From: Rhizobium sp. SL42
GTDB lineage: Bacteria; Pseudomonadota; Alphaproteobacteria; Rhizobiales; Rhizobiaceae
Direction: 5' to 3'
DNA: 64,000 bases
Assembly (NCBI RefSeq): GCF_021729845.1
Contig: NZ_CP063397.1
Location: 2,680,001 to 2,744,000, forward strand
The first letter of the stretch is position 1; every line of letters starts with the position of its first letter. Shown one piece after another: positions 40,853-50,194 of the stretch. Under the pieces are notes generated by a model. That model saw only the letters and a program-made list of their open reading frames with translations, was not told the origin of the DNA and did no database searches. The position numbers and the translations under genes were made by a program.

Positions 40853-42865
40853 ATGTCATTGTTTCGAAATCGAGGCGCCCATTTCATGCCTGCAGTGATG
40901 CAGGCGCAGGTCGATGACATCATCGAAGGCCATGCTTCGACACTGGCCATGAACGGGATCAATCTCTTTGTCGCCCTCAGCATCCTTACCTTCAACCACG
41001 GACTGCAACTCCCATCCCTGATTTGGCTCGCCCTTGGCCTGTCCATCCTAGTGTTGCGCCGAATCTCGGTGAACTTCCTGCGCAAACAGCAGATCGCCGC
41101 GCAGAAGCCGAAATCCGCCCTGTTCGTGATGTCGCTCGGTGCGGCGACCTCCGGTATGTGCTGGGCGGCCCTTCCCTTTCTCGTCAGTGACTTTGCCCCG
41201 CTCGCCCATGATGCGGCGCTGGTGATCCTGCTCGGTGGAATGGCGGCAGGCTCGGTCGTGAAGCAGATCGGCTACACGCCGCAGGCCCTGGTCTTCTCGA
41301 TGCCGATCCTCTGCTCGATCATCTTCAGCCTCGTCCGGATCGGCGAATGGCCGGAATATCTGCTCGCCGGCTGCCTGACGATGCTGATCTACGTTTTCGT
41401 GCGCCGCAGCCTGTGGACCGAACGGATGTTTGTCAGCAACCAGCTTGCCCGGTTGGAGGCGACCGCGCTTGCCGACAGTCTCACCCGCGCCAACAATGAC
41501 ATCCTGCGCCAGAATACCCGGCTTGAGGCGCTGGCCAATCGCGACACGCTGACGGGCCTCGCCAACCGCATGTTCTTCAATGGCCACCTGAGCGGCGATA
41601 TTGCCCGCGCCGTGGTCGTCAACGAGCAGGTTGTGCTGTTGATCATCGACGTCGACCGGTTCAAGTCGATCAACGACACGCTTGGCCACAGCGCCGGGGA
41701 CACGCTTCTTTGCGATATCGGCAACCGGCTGCGCGATACGATCACCGACGGTAGCCTGATTGCCCGCCTCGGCGGCGATGAATTCGCCGTTGTAGTCACC
41801 GGCGAACGCGCCATGGAGCGCGCCCGCAACCATGCCAACCGGCTCCTGCTGGCCAGCCGGGCGGCCATCCGCTGCGGCGCGACAAATTCGGTCATCGGCC
41901 TCAGCATCGGCCTTGCCGCCTATCCCGATCACGGCGCCAATGCCGAGGAACTGCTCGCCTGCGCCGACATGGCGCTGTACGATGCCAAGCGCCTCGGTCG
42001 TCGCCAGATGCGTGAGTTCAATCCCGACCTCAAGCGGGACGCCGAGCGCCAGCGCATCATCGAGCAGGACCTGGAAAAGGCGATCGAATCCGGCGCGGTA
42101 ACCGCCTGGTTTCAGCCGCAGATCAACTTGGCCACCCGCGACATCGCCGGTTTTGAAGCCCTGGTGCGCTGGCAGCATCCGCAGCTCGGCTTTGTCTCGC
42201 CACCTGAAATCGTTACGGCCGCAGGCGTGGTGCATCTGTCCGATCGCCTCACGGCACGCATCGCCGCCGATGTCTGCCTGCTCAGCAAGCGCCTGCCGGA
42301 ACTCGGCATCAAGGGCGTGACGGTGGCACTCAATGTCTCGCCGCGCGAATTTGCCCTGTATTCGGTCGCCGACATGCTCGAACGGGTGACCGGGGAACAT
42401 GGCGTCGATCCCAGCCTGATCGAGATCGAGATCACCGAAGAGGCGATCCTCGATCCGGAAATTGCCGGCGAACAATTGAAGCGCCTCGAAACAGCCGGCT
42501 ACAAGCTGGCTGTCGATGATTTCGGCATGGGCCATTCCTCGCTGGCCTATCTGATCAGCCTGAAGATCGACCGGTTGAAGATCGACCGCAGCTTCGCCTG
42601 CGACGTCGCCCGCTTCGAAACCAACCAGAAACTGATCAGCGCCCTGGTCAGCCTCGGCGAATCGCTTTCGCTCGACATCATCATCGAGGGCGTCGAAACA
42701 GCCGAGGATGCCGCCATCCTCGCCCGTCTCGGCTGTACAACCGCGCAAGGCTACCTCTTCGCCCGCCCGATGCCGGTCAAGCAGCTCGAGGACTGGATCA
42801 TCGAACACCAGAACAAGACGCCGCTGAAGCGCAAGGCCAGCCACCTCTCTGTGGCCGGAACTTGA
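40853..42865 (+). CDS. Membrane-anchored GGDEF-EAL protein (c-di-GMP turnover)
   Basis: This 670-residue protein has about five N-terminal hydrophobic segments up to residue 185, followed by a coiled-coil-like linker, a GGDEF domain (DTLTGLANRMFFNG, then LIARLGGDEFAVV) and an EAL domain (GFEALVRWQHPQL, with EEAILDPEIAGEQL and DDFGMGHSSLAYL). Both catalytic motifs look intact, so it could make and degrade c-di-GMP. One activity may dominate. The N-terminal sensor is not a recognised domain (MASE-like). Confidence 0.9.
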   Translation: MSLFRNRGAHFMPAVMQAQVDDIIEGHASTLAMNGINLFVALSILTFNHGLQLPSLIWLALGLSILVLRRISVNFLRKQQIAAQKPKSALFVMSLGAATSGMCWAALPFLVSDFAPLAHDAALVILLGGMAAGSVVKQIGYTPQALVFSMPILCSIIFSLVRIGEWPEYLLAGCLTMLIYVFVRRSLWTERMFVSNQLARLEATALADSLTRANNDILRQNTRLEALANRDTLTGLANRMFFNGHLSGDIARAVVVNEQVVLLIIDVDRFKSINDTLGHSAGDTLLCDIGNRLRDTITDGSLIARLGGDEFAVVVTGERAMERARNHANRLLLASRAAIRCGATNSVIGLSIGLAAYPDHGANAEELLACADMALYDAKRLGRRQMREFNPDLKRDAERQRIIEQDLEKAIESGAVTAWFQPQINLATRDIAGFEALVRWQHPQLGFVSPPEIVTAAGVVHLSDRLTARIAADVCLLSKRLPELGIKGVTVALNVSPREFALYSVADMLERVTGEHGVDPSLIEIEITEEAILDPEIAGEQLKRLETAGYKLAVDDFGMGHSSLAYLISLKIDRLKIDRSFACDVARFETNQKLISALVSLGESLSLDIIIEGVETAEDAAILARLGCTTAQGYLFARPMPVKQLEDWIIEHQNKTPLKRKASHLSVAGT

Positions 42866-42992
42866 GCGGGTTGATCCGGGCCTACGCTGTGCTCCGGGCA
42901 TGAAGTGTCGCCAAGCTCAGGTTGCGGCTTAAGGTTGTTGCCACTTGCTGCGGTCCTCGCCTAAAACTACAGCCGTATGACTCGGGGGCAAC

Positions 42993-43892
42993 ATGGCCAA
43001 GGCGATCTTTTATCATAAGGCTGGAAGCATCTATGACGATGCGCCCGGACGCTATCATTTCCCCAAGACCTATCTTTCCCGTGTCTCACAAGCCGTCGGC
43101 GACTGGATCATCTACTACGGCCCACTGCCCGGCCTGAAAAGCCGATATTATTCCGGCATGGCTAGGATAAACCGCGTGTCACCCGATCCGCTAAGAACGG
43201 GACACTTCTACGCGTTGCTCGATGACTATTTGGATTTCGACAGGCCGGTTGACTATGTCGAGCGAGGCGGGTTCGAGAAGCAACTCGTTCGCCCCGATGG
43301 AACAATCAATCCCGGACGAAGTGTCCAGGCCGTCCGCATCATTGACGACCGCGAGTTTGCCGCGATCGTTCAGGCCGGCTTGTCTGAGCCCGACGAATGG
43401 CCGGCACGGACCGATGCCCAAGCCATCGACCTGCCACGCCTGGAAGTCGACGAAGCCGCCCAGACCCCGTTCCTGTTCGAGCCGATTGAGCGGGCAATAC
43501 TCCAGCAGACCATCAACCGACCTTTTCGCGACGCCAAGTTCAAACAGCACATCCGTCAGGTCTATGACCGCACCTGCGCCTTCACCGGCCTGCGTCTGAT
43601 CAATGGCGGCGGACGCCCGGAAGTCGAAGCGGCCCATATCGTGCCTGTCGAGCGTGGCGGCAACGACTCGATCCAGAACGGTCTTGCCCTGTCCGGCACG
43701 GTTCACTGGATGTTCGATCGCGGATTGTTGTCGATTGCGGATGACTACAAGATCCTGCAGTCGCGCCATTTGAACGAGGATATCTCGCATATGCTCGCCC
43801 GCGATCTGATCGCCAAGGTTCCCGCCGAGCCGCGCCACCGGCCGCATCCAGCCTACATGGCCTGGCATCGCGACAACATCTTCAAGCAATAG
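42993..43892 (+). CDS. HNH endonuclease domain protein
   Basis: This 299-residue protein has a C-terminal HNH motif: CAFTGLRLINGGGRPEVEAA then HIVPVERGGNDSIQNGLALS and HWMFDRG, with the His-Asn-His set of the HNH_2 restriction-endonuclease type. The N-terminal 170 residues are unrecognised and might read DNA or modification. It stands alone between a c-di-GMP protein and uvrB with no methyltransferase partner, so a modification-dependent nuclease is possible. Substrate unknown. Confidence 0.8.
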   Translation: MAKAIFYHKAGSIYDDAPGRYHFPKTYLSRVSQAVGDWIIYYGPLPGLKSRYYSGMARINRVSPDPLRTGHFYALLDDYLDFDRPVDYVERGGFEKQLVRPDGTINPGRSVQAVRIIDDREFAAIVQAGLSEPDEWPARTDAQAIDLPRLEVDEAAQTPFLFEPIERAILQQTINRPFRDAKFKQHIRQVYDRTCAFTGLRLINGGGRPEVEAAHIVPVERGGNDSIQNGLALSGTVHWMFDRGLLSIADDYKILQSRHLNEDISHMLARDLIAKVPAEPRHRPHPAYMAWHRDNIFKQ

Positions 43893-44004
43893 CACCTCCT
43901 CCTGCCACCACCCTGTCAGTTGAGCCCGATCCCGTTGCGCTTTTGTTCCGGATTATTCGCCGCCGGCCCTTCCTTTTCGTCCGCCGCTTCGCCATATTCC
44001 GCCC

Positions 44005-47000
44005 ATGGCCAAGACACCCAAATCCTCCGCCCCTTCGAAGCCCGGTTTCGAGGAAGCTCCGCAAACCGCGTTTGAAGGCGAGCCCCTCTCGGGCTCCGTC
44101 TCCGATTGGGTGAGACAGCTCGAGGCCGAAGCCGAGGCGGCCGGCGTCGAGAGCCAGCGCGAACTCGCCTCCAAGGCCGGCAAGCATCGCAAGAAAATCG
44201 AGATCGAGGCGCGCAAGCACGCCGAGAAGGTGGCGCTGGACAAGGCGCAGAAATCAACCACCGCGAAAAACACCACCGCGACCACCACGTCGCGCGGCGT
44301 GTCCGTCGGCGCCTCCTCCGATCCGAAGACCCGGGCGGCTGCCGGCCTCAATCCGGTCGCCGGCATGGATGTCTCGCTGGAAGAAGCCGAAAGCCTCGCC
44401 CCCGGCGCCGTCACCGCCACCGTCGAGGCTTTGTCCTCGTTGATCGAGAGCGGCAATCCGCTGTTCAAGGACGGCAAGATCTGGACGCCGCACCGCCCGG
44501 CCCGGCCGGACAAGTCGGAAGGCGGCATCGCCATCCGCATGGTCTCCGACTATGAACCCGCCGGCGACCAGCCGACCGCGATCGCCGACCTCGTCGAGGG
44601 CATCCAGTCCGGCGAGCGCTCGCAGGTCCTGCTCGGCGTCACCGGCTCCGGCAAGACCTTCACCATGGCCAAGGTGATCGAGGCCACCCAGCGCCCGGCC
44701 GTCATTCTCGCGCCGAACAAGACGCTGGCGGCCCAGCTCTATTCGGAGTTCAAGCACTTCTTTCCCGACAACGCGGTCGAATATTTCGTCTCCTATTACG
44801 ACTACTACCAGCCGGAAGCCTATGTGCCGCGTTCCGACACCTTCATCGAGAAGGAATCGTCGATCAACGAACAGATCGACCGCATGCGCCATGCCGCCAC
44901 CCGCGCCATCCTCGAGCGCGACGACTGCATCATCGTCGCCTCCGTCTCCTGCATCTATGGTATCGGCTCGGTCGAGACCTACACCGCCATGACCTTCCAG
45001 ATGTCGGTCGGCGACCGCATCGACCAGCGCCAGCTGCTCGCCGACCTCGTCGCCCAGCAATACAAGCGCCAGGAGATCAATTTCATCCGCGGCTCCTTTC
45101 GGGTGCGCGGCGACACGATCGAAATCTTCCCGGCCCACCTTGAGGATGCCGCCTGGCGCATCTCGATGTTCGGCGACGAGATCGACGCGATCACCGAATT
45201 CGACCCGCTGACCGGTCAAAAGACCGGCGAGATGAAGTCGGTGAAGATCTATGCCAACAGCCACTATGTCACGCCGCGCCCGGCCCTGAACGGCGCGATC
45301 AAGTCGATCAAGGAAGAACTCAAGGCGCGCCTTGCCGAACTGGAAAAGGCCGGCCGCCTCCTCGAAGCCCAGCGCCTCGAACAGCGCACCCGCTACGATG
45401 TCGAAATGCTCGAAGCCACCGGTTCCTGCGCCGGCATCGAGAACTATTCGCGTTATCTCACCGGCCGCCAGCCCGGCGAGCCGCCGCCGACCCTGTTCGA
45501 ATATATCCCCGACAATGCGCTGTTGTTCATCGACGAAAGCCATGTCTCGGTGTCTCAGATCGGCGGCATGTATCGCGGCGACTTCAGGCGCAAGGCGACG
45601 CTGGCCGAATACGGCTTCCGCCTGCCCTCCTGCATGGACAACCGGCCGCTGCGTTTCGAGGAATGGGACGCCATGCGCCCGCCGACGGTCGCCGTCTCGG
45701 CCACGCCCGGCAATTGGGAAATGGAACAGTCCGGCGGCGTCTTTGCCGAACAGGTCATCCGCCCGACCGGCCTGATCGACCCGCCGGTCGAGGTCCGCTC
45801 GGCCAAGACCCAGGTCGACGACGTGCTCGGCGAGATCAAGGAAACCGCGCTGAAGGGTTATCGCACCCTGGTCACCGTCCTGACCAAGCGCATGGCCGAG
45901 GACCTGACCGAATACCTGCATGAACATGGCGTGCGCGTCCGCTACATGCATTCCGACATCGACACGCTGGAGCGCATCGAGATCCTGCGCGATCTTCGTC
46001 TCGGTGCTTTCGACGTTCTGGTCGGCATCAACCTGTTGCGCGAAGGCCTCGACATTCCCGAATGCGGCTTCGTCGCCATCCTCGACGCCGACAAGGAAGG
46101 TTTCTTGCGCTCGGAAACCTCGCTCATTCAGACCATCGGCCGCGCGGCGCGTAACGTCGACGGCAAGGTCATCCTCTATGCCGACCAGATCACCGGCTCG
46201 ATGCAGCGGGCGATGGACGAGACCAGCCGCCGCCGCGAAAAGCAGATGGCCTACAATCTCGAACACGGCATCACGCCGGAATCGGTCAAGGCAAAGATCT
46301 CCGACATCCTCGATTCCGTCTACGAGCGCGACCATGTCCGCCCCGACATTTCCGGCGCCGTGGGCGGCAAGGGCTTTGCCGATGGCGGCCACCTCGTCGG
46401 CAACAACCTCCAGGCCCATCTCAACGCGCTCGAAAAATCCATGCGCGACGCCGCCGCCGACCTCGACTTCGAAAAGGCCGCCCGCCTGCGCGACGAAATC
46501 AAACGCCTCAAGGCCGCCGAACTCGCCGCCATGGACGACCCGATGGCCAGACAAGAGGCGAAAAATGCGGAAGGCGCGAGAGGCAATGGAAAAGGATCCG
46601 CACCCAGCTCTCCGTCTCCATCCGCAGCCTCTCCGGCGTCATCCTCGGGCTTGACCCGAGGACCCACCGACAACGCAGGCGACAGCCAACCCCGCATCTC
46701 GACGTCAGGCCGCAACAAATCCGGCTCACCGGAGGGCAAGGGCAGCTACTTCGCCAAACCCACCCTTGACGACATGGGCCCGGGCACCGATACGGCGACG
46801 CCGCTGTTCCGCAAGAACACCCTCGACGAAATGACCGTCGGCCGTACCGAAAAACCGATGCCCGGCAAGATCCCGCAAAAGCCGGCGGCTCCCCCTTCTC
46901 CCCGTGAGGGAGAAGGTGCCCGAAGGGCGGATGAGGGGGCCATCCCCCCTATGGTGAGGGGGCCAACCACCCCAACCGACCCCCGCCCGATCATCCGCGC

Positions 47001-47088
47001 CAAATCCGGCGCCGGTTCCTACGAGGACGCCGGCGACGTCAAGCGACAGAAACGCACCAAGGGCAAGACCGGGAGACCCGGCCGCTGA
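44005..47088 (+). CDS. uvrB: Excinuclease ABC subunit B with long N- and C-terminal extensions
   Basis: This 1027-residue protein is far longer than the usual 670. An Ala/Lys-rich N-terminal extension (about 180 residues) precedes the UvrB core. The core has Walker A ([12 protein letters not shown]), the beta-hairpin ([20 protein letters not shown]), the helicase motifs and the C-terminal UVR motif ([20 protein letters not shown]). After about residue 850 comes a 175-residue tail that is partly encoded by palindromic repeats (46643-46661 and 46890-46962), read through in frame. UvrB verifies damage in nucleotide excision repair. Confidence 0.93.
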   Translation: MAKTPKSSAPSKPGFEEAPQTAFEGEPLSGSVSDWVRQLEAEAEAAGVESQRELASKAGKHRKKIEIEARKHAEKVALDKAQKSTTAKNTTATTTSRGVSVGASSDPKTRAAAGLNPVAGMDVSLEEAESLAPGAVTATVEALSSLIESGNPLFKDGKIWTPHRPARPDKSEGGIAIRMVSDYEPAGDQPTAIADLVEGIQSGERSQVLLGVTGSGKTFTMAKVIEATQRPAVILAPNKTLAAQLYSEFKHFFPDNAVEYFVSYYDYYQPEAYVPRSDTFIEKESSINEQIDRMRHAATRAILERDDCIIVASVSCIYGIGSVETYTAMTFQMSVGDRIDQRQLLADLVAQQYKRQEINFIRGSFRVRGDTIEIFPAHLEDAAWRISMFGDEIDAITEFDPLTGQKTGEMKSVKIYANSHYVTPRPALNGAIKSIKEELKARLAELEKAGRLLEAQRLEQRTRYDVEMLEATGSCAGIENYSRYLTGRQPGEPPPTLFEYIPDNALLFIDESHVSVSQIGGMYRGDFRRKATLAEYGFRLPSCMDNRPLRFEEWDAMRPPTVAVSATPGNWEMEQSGGVFAEQVIRPTGLIDPPVEVRSAKTQVDDVLGEIKETALKGYRTLVTVLTKRMAEDLTEYLHEHGVRVRYMHSDIDTLERIEILRDLRLGAFDVLVGINLLREGLDIPECGFVAILDADKEGFLRSETSLIQTIGRAARNVDGKVILYADQITGSMQRAMDETSRRREKQMAYNLEHGITPESVKAKISDILDSVYERDHVRPDISGAVGGKGFADGGHLVGNNLQAHLNALEKSMRDAAADLDFEKAARLRDEIKRLKAAELAAMDDPMARQEAKNAEGARGNGKGSAPSSPSPSAASPASSSGLTRGPTDNAGDSQPRISTSGRNKSGSPEGKGSYFAKPTLDDMGPGTDTATPLFRKNTLDEMTVGRTEKPMPGKIPQKPAAPPSPREGEGARRADEGAIPPMVRGPTTPTDPRPIIRAKSGAGSYEDAGDVKRQKRTKGKTGRPGR
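46637..46666 (+). repeat. Palindromic repeat inside uvrB (second type)
   Basis: CCTCGGG (46643-46649) and CCCGAGG (46655-46661) form a perfect inverted repeat around CTTGA, within CGTCATCCTCGGGCTTGACC. It translates as SSGLTRGP. It looks like the CGTCATCC...GACCCGAGG element scattered through alphaproteobacterial genomes. Confidence 0.5.
46890..46962 (+). repeat. Palindromic repeat inside uvrB (copy B)
   Basis: CTTCTCCC (46895-46902) pairs with GGGAGAAG (46908-46915) around CGTGA, followed by GTGCCCGAAGGGCGGATGAG and a GGGGGCC palindrome. The same composite element occurs intergenically at 47634-47681. Here it is read through in frame as part of the C-terminal tail of UvrB. Confidence 0.75.
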
Positions 47089-47090
47089 CT

Positions 47091-47217
47091 TCCTTCTCCC
47101 CCGGAGGGTGAGACACGGTTCGCGAAGCGAAGCAATCGATCCAGTGAATCGATTGCAGTGTCGAACGCCCTGAGCTATGCGAAGGGCCGGCGGTGCCCGA
47201 AGGGCGGATGAGGGGGC
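47091..47217 (+). repeat. Palindromic repeat (copy C) with a nested second element
   Basis: The two halves of the CTTCTCCC...GGGCGGATGAGGGGG element (47091-47111 and 47193-47217) are split by about 80 bases. The inner part holds the dyad GCAATCGAT...ATCGATTGC (47132-47156) and CGAAGCGAAG repeats. This is a repeat within a repeat between uvrB and the monooxygenase gene. Confidence 0.6.
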
Positions 47218-47236
47218 GCCAGCCAAAGCCACCCCC

Positions 47237-47548
47237 TCAATCAAACCGCTCATCAATATGCTGCACCTGGTCGGAGATCACATTGTCGATCACCACATGC
47301 GACAGCAGCCGCGGCCCGACGGCCCAGAGCGCCCGCATATGCTCGGTATCCTCATGCCGCCGATGCGCCTCTTCGCTGGTGAACGCCTCGGCCAGCAAAA
47401 TCCGGTCCGGATGCTCGGGCATCGGCACAAGCTCGATATAGAGACAGTCCGGATCAAGCCGGCTCTTCTCCAGATGATCCTGCGCCGCCCGCAGATAGGC
47501 GTCGCGCTGTCCGGGCTTGGTGGTAAAGAAACCGATGATGCATTTCAT
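47237..47548 (-). CDS. Putative quinol monooxygenase (ABM family)
   Basis: Starts at the ATG at 47546-47548, giving 103 residues (MKCIIGFFTTKPGQRDAYLR...) of the ABM/Dabb-type ferredoxin-like fold: HLEKSRLDPDCLYIELVPMP and VIDNVISDQVQHIDER. Such small proteins act as monooxygenases on quinols or as YgiN-like enzymes. A second, truncated copy of its 3' half lies at 47717-47842. The longer frame to 47701 is rejected because it reads through the repeat. Confidence 0.82.
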   Translation of the reverse strand: MKCIIGFFTTKPGQRDAYLRAAQDHLEKSRLDPDCLYIELVPMPEHPDRILLAEAFTSEEAHRRHEDTEHMRALWAVGPRLLSHVVIDNVISDQVQHIDERFD

Positions 47549-47633
47549 GGTATCCTCCCGAGGTTTTTGGCTTAGGGGTGAAGTGTCGGCCGAGTGTGGG
47601 TGATATGCAAGACTGCCGCCCCAGACGGTGACT

Positions 47634-47681
47634 TCCTTCTCCCCCCGAGGGAGAAGGTGCCCGAAGGGCGGATGAGGGGGC
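47634..47681 (+). repeat. Palindromic repeat (copy D)
   Basis: CCTTCTCCC/GGGAGAAGG (47635-47658) is followed by GTGCCCGAAGGGCGGATGAG and GGGGGCC. This uninterrupted copy, unlike copy C, precedes the duplicated 3' half of the monooxygenase gene, so the duplicated unit includes the repeat. Confidence 0.7.
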
Positions 47682-47716
47682 CACCCCAAATGGCCGAACA
47701 CAAGCCAAAGCCGCCC

Positions 47717-47842
47717 CCCTCAATCAAACCGCTCGTCGATATGCTGCACCTGGTCGGAGATCACACTGTCGATCACCACATGCGACAGCAGCAATGGCCC
47801 GTCGGCCCAGAGAGCCCGCATATGGTCTGTATCGTCATGCGT
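47717..47842 (-). pseudogene. Truncated second copy of the ABM monooxygenase gene
   Basis: This stretch repeats the 3' part of the gene at 47237-47548 with about 90% identity by eye (for example the shared ATATGCTGCACCTGGTCGGA, then TCGATCACCACATGCGACAG). The match stops near 47842, where the AT-rich NACHT gene begins 13 bases later. The 5' half is missing, so this is a broken paralogue cut at the edge of the inserted DNA. Confidence 0.7.
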
Positions 47843-47854
47843 TAAATTGAAAAC

Positions 47855-50194
47855 TTAACCCAGCAATCGTTCAGCATCGCCATAAAGGAAAAGCTTTCGC
47901 TCGGCGGCAGAGCAATTTTGTAGAATGACCGGGTATCGCGGGTCACCAAATTCACAATCCAAAATCGTCACAGTTAATCTTCTGTTTTTACTTTTTTCTG
48001 CGTCATATCCGGGAACATATAGTTTTCCTTCGGCTATTTTTTGAGAAAAACTTGCGAAATTAGATGTGGAACATGAAATGTTTAACCCATCACAAACGAA
48101 GTACTTCGCGAAAAATATGTACTTCGCTGATGCGGCGTCAAGGTTGTAAACACTAATAACACTGTCGGAACGCGCCAGTACCGCCATCTTTTCGAAGCCG
48201 ATGCTGGTAATAACGTGCACTACCATCTTCCTAAAGATGGCAGTTTCGCCAAAATGGTCAATAAAATGCCTGATGAGATTAACCGAGCTAGAAACTCTCG
48301 ACAAATTTTGCGCTGAAACGAAGCACGAGAAAATAAAGTTAGAAATTGTAGACTTGTCATAATCCGAATTTATCATGTACTCATAGTATGTGTAAATCAA
48401 ATCTGATGTGAGATTGTGCGATTTCAATGAGGATATCTCACGATTTATGTTGGTGTCTTTGGCGCAAATTTTGATGATTTCTCGATCGACGTACCCTGTT
48501 GCGAAAGTAATACCTGCGCGAAGAAGCGGTACCGCCTCATCTCCCGCCTCCGACAAAAAAGACAACATTTCTTTATTCATTGATCTGAAAAACTGAGAAA
48601 ACAAATCTTTATCAAAGTTGAATCTCAGGAAATATTGAACAACCAAGAACTCAATGTAACTCTTATGAGGGAAGTAAAAATAACTTCCACCTTTCTTTCC
48701 TAGTAGTCCTGTGCCTTCGCTGTGCGAACTACTACTGCGCTCTATCACAGAGCCTACAAGTGCCTCACGCAGAGCCCCATCCCGGGAGCGGTTGGGAGCA
48801 AATTGAGTAGGTATGTAATTGTACGGTATCTCAGACGGCTGAAATCGGTTTTCTCGCTTTTCCATCAAGACCCACCACGCTAGATTTTGCATAAAAACTA
48901 CACGTGGGCCGGGAAATTGTTCGCTCGGAAAATTGCTAATGCGCACTTGTCGAGCAGGCTTGTCATCCTCTCGCTTCACAAAGCTATCAATAAATTTGTT
49001 ATAAAGTGAGTATCTGGTTAGCTTGTTTTTTCCATCAGAATATGAGTGCATCACTCTAGTAAACATTTTTAGCTGTACTGGACGAGACAAAACCTCGATT
49101 TCGGTAGAAATTACATTTTCTTTTATTTTACGCATAGTGTTTAGTCGTTCAGATTGTGTTTTTGTATTTATGAATTGTTCGATGTAGGCCTCTATTTGCT
49201 CCTCTGACATGAAATCTATCTCGGCCTTGTGTACGTCACTGGCGTCTGCAAATATTGGAGCCAAAAGTGAGTCAATCAGCCGACTTTCCTCCTCATCGCT
49301 AAAGAACGAGTCGGGACGGCCAAGGATAATGGCCTTTGATTTTCCCTCAAAAAGCGGGCTCATTTGCTCGAACGTATAGGCGAAGTCGTCAACATCCATG
49401 GCGTGACGCATTTCATCGAACCCATCCAGTATCAGCAGAACCAACCCTTCTCTAACCATATGAATAAAGAGATTGTACGAGAAGTTGCCAACTGAGGCTG
49501 AGCCTTCGGAACCCGTGAGGCATGAACATATCAACCCTCTGAGATCCTGCTTGGTGAAGAGACCGCCCAAAGAGATCCTCACGGGTATGCGTGCAAATTC
49601 GCCATTTTGATACAATTTTGATAATTTAGACGCGAGATAGAGGGAAAAAGTGGTCTTCCCGAGACCGTATCCACCATAAATCAACATTAGTTTTTGATGT
49701 CGATTAAGCCACTTTTCTACTGCATCCTCGAGTTTTTCACCGGTTCCCCGAACTGTCGATGTGATAAAATTCGCACTGGCGTCCGTTGTCTCAAATGATG
49801 CCCTCAGATCTTCAAGGTAAAGAGAGAAGTTCATCGCCGATGATACGAATTCCTCATAAGTGCTATAGGCAACATTGGACATTCGATTGATCGTATCAGT
49901 GGGCTGCATGCCGAGTTCTTTTTTTCCAATAATCCAAAGGCTATCAATTTCACCAGATGCGATAGAGGGTTGGTACAAATTGTAGATATCTGCAATTTTT
50001 TTGGAACTAAGTGGAGAGGACCAATCCTTTGCCTCTACTGCAAATTTTCTAATAAATTTTTGGTGAGATACTTCTTCGAAGTAGACGTCGGCCGTCGTTG
50101 CGACGAGTCTCTTCTCCGTCTCGACTAAAGGATGTGTCAATCGAAGAATGCTAGCGACTGAATCTCGAAGTTCCGAGCCGGATAATTTTGTCAT
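47855..50194 (-). CDS. PD-(D/E)xK nuclease-NACHT NTPase (NLR-like), probable anti-phage defence protein
   Basis: Taken from the ATG at 50192-50194, the protein is 779 residues; an in-frame ATG at 50317 would add 41 residues that do not look like protein. The N-terminus has a nuclease-like D36...E54-x-K56 (VEAKDW), as in PD-(D/E)xK or Mrr-like restriction domains. A NACHT NTPase follows, with Walker A GGYGLGKT (174-181) and the NACHT-type Walker B LVLLILDGFDE (251-261). The C-terminal 450 residues form an unrecognised helical region, the usual place of the ligand-sensing part in bacterial NLR-like proteins. The DNA is strongly AT-rich, unlike its neighbours, so it was probably acquired. A single-gene abortive-infection system is inferred. 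Confidence 0.85.
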   Translation of the reverse strand: MTKLSGSELRDSVASILRLTHPLVETEKRLVATTADVYFEEVSHQKFIRKFAVEAKDWSSPLSSKKIADIYNLYQPSIASGEIDSLWIIGKKELGMQPTDTINRMSNVAYSTYEEFVSSAMNFSLYLEDLRASFETTDASANFITSTVRGTGEKLEDAVEKWLNRHQKLMLIYGGYGLGKTTFSLYLASKLSKLYQNGEFARIPVRISLGGLFTKQDLRGLICSCLTGSEGSASVGNFSYNLFIHMVREGLVLLILDGFDEMRHAMDVDDFAYTFEQMSPLFEGKSKAIILGRPDSFFSDEEESRLIDSLLAPIFADASDVHKAEIDFMSEEQIEAYIEQFINTKTQSERLNTMRKIKENVISTEIEVLSRPVQLKMFTRVMHSYSDGKNKLTRYSLYNKFIDSFVKREDDKPARQVRISNFPSEQFPGPRVVFMQNLAWWVLMEKRENRFQPSEIPYNYIPTQFAPNRSRDGALREALVGSVIERSSSSHSEGTGLLGKKGGSYFYFPHKSYIEFLVVQYFLRFNFDKDLFSQFFRSMNKEMLSFLSEAGDEAVPLLRAGITFATGYVDREIIKICAKDTNINREISSLKSHNLTSDLIYTYYEYMINSDYDKSTISNFIFSCFVSAQNLSRVSSSVNLIRHFIDHFGETAIFRKMVVHVITSIGFEKMAVLARSDSVISVYNLDAASAKYIFFAKYFVCDGLNISCSTSNFASFSQKIAEGKLYVPGYDAEKSKNRRLTVTILDCEFGDPRYPVILQNCSAAERKLFLYGDAERLLG

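Noticed and set aside
44254..46554. 766-codon open frame antisense to uvrB
   Set aside because: Same reason: a long shadow frame in high-GC coding DNA.
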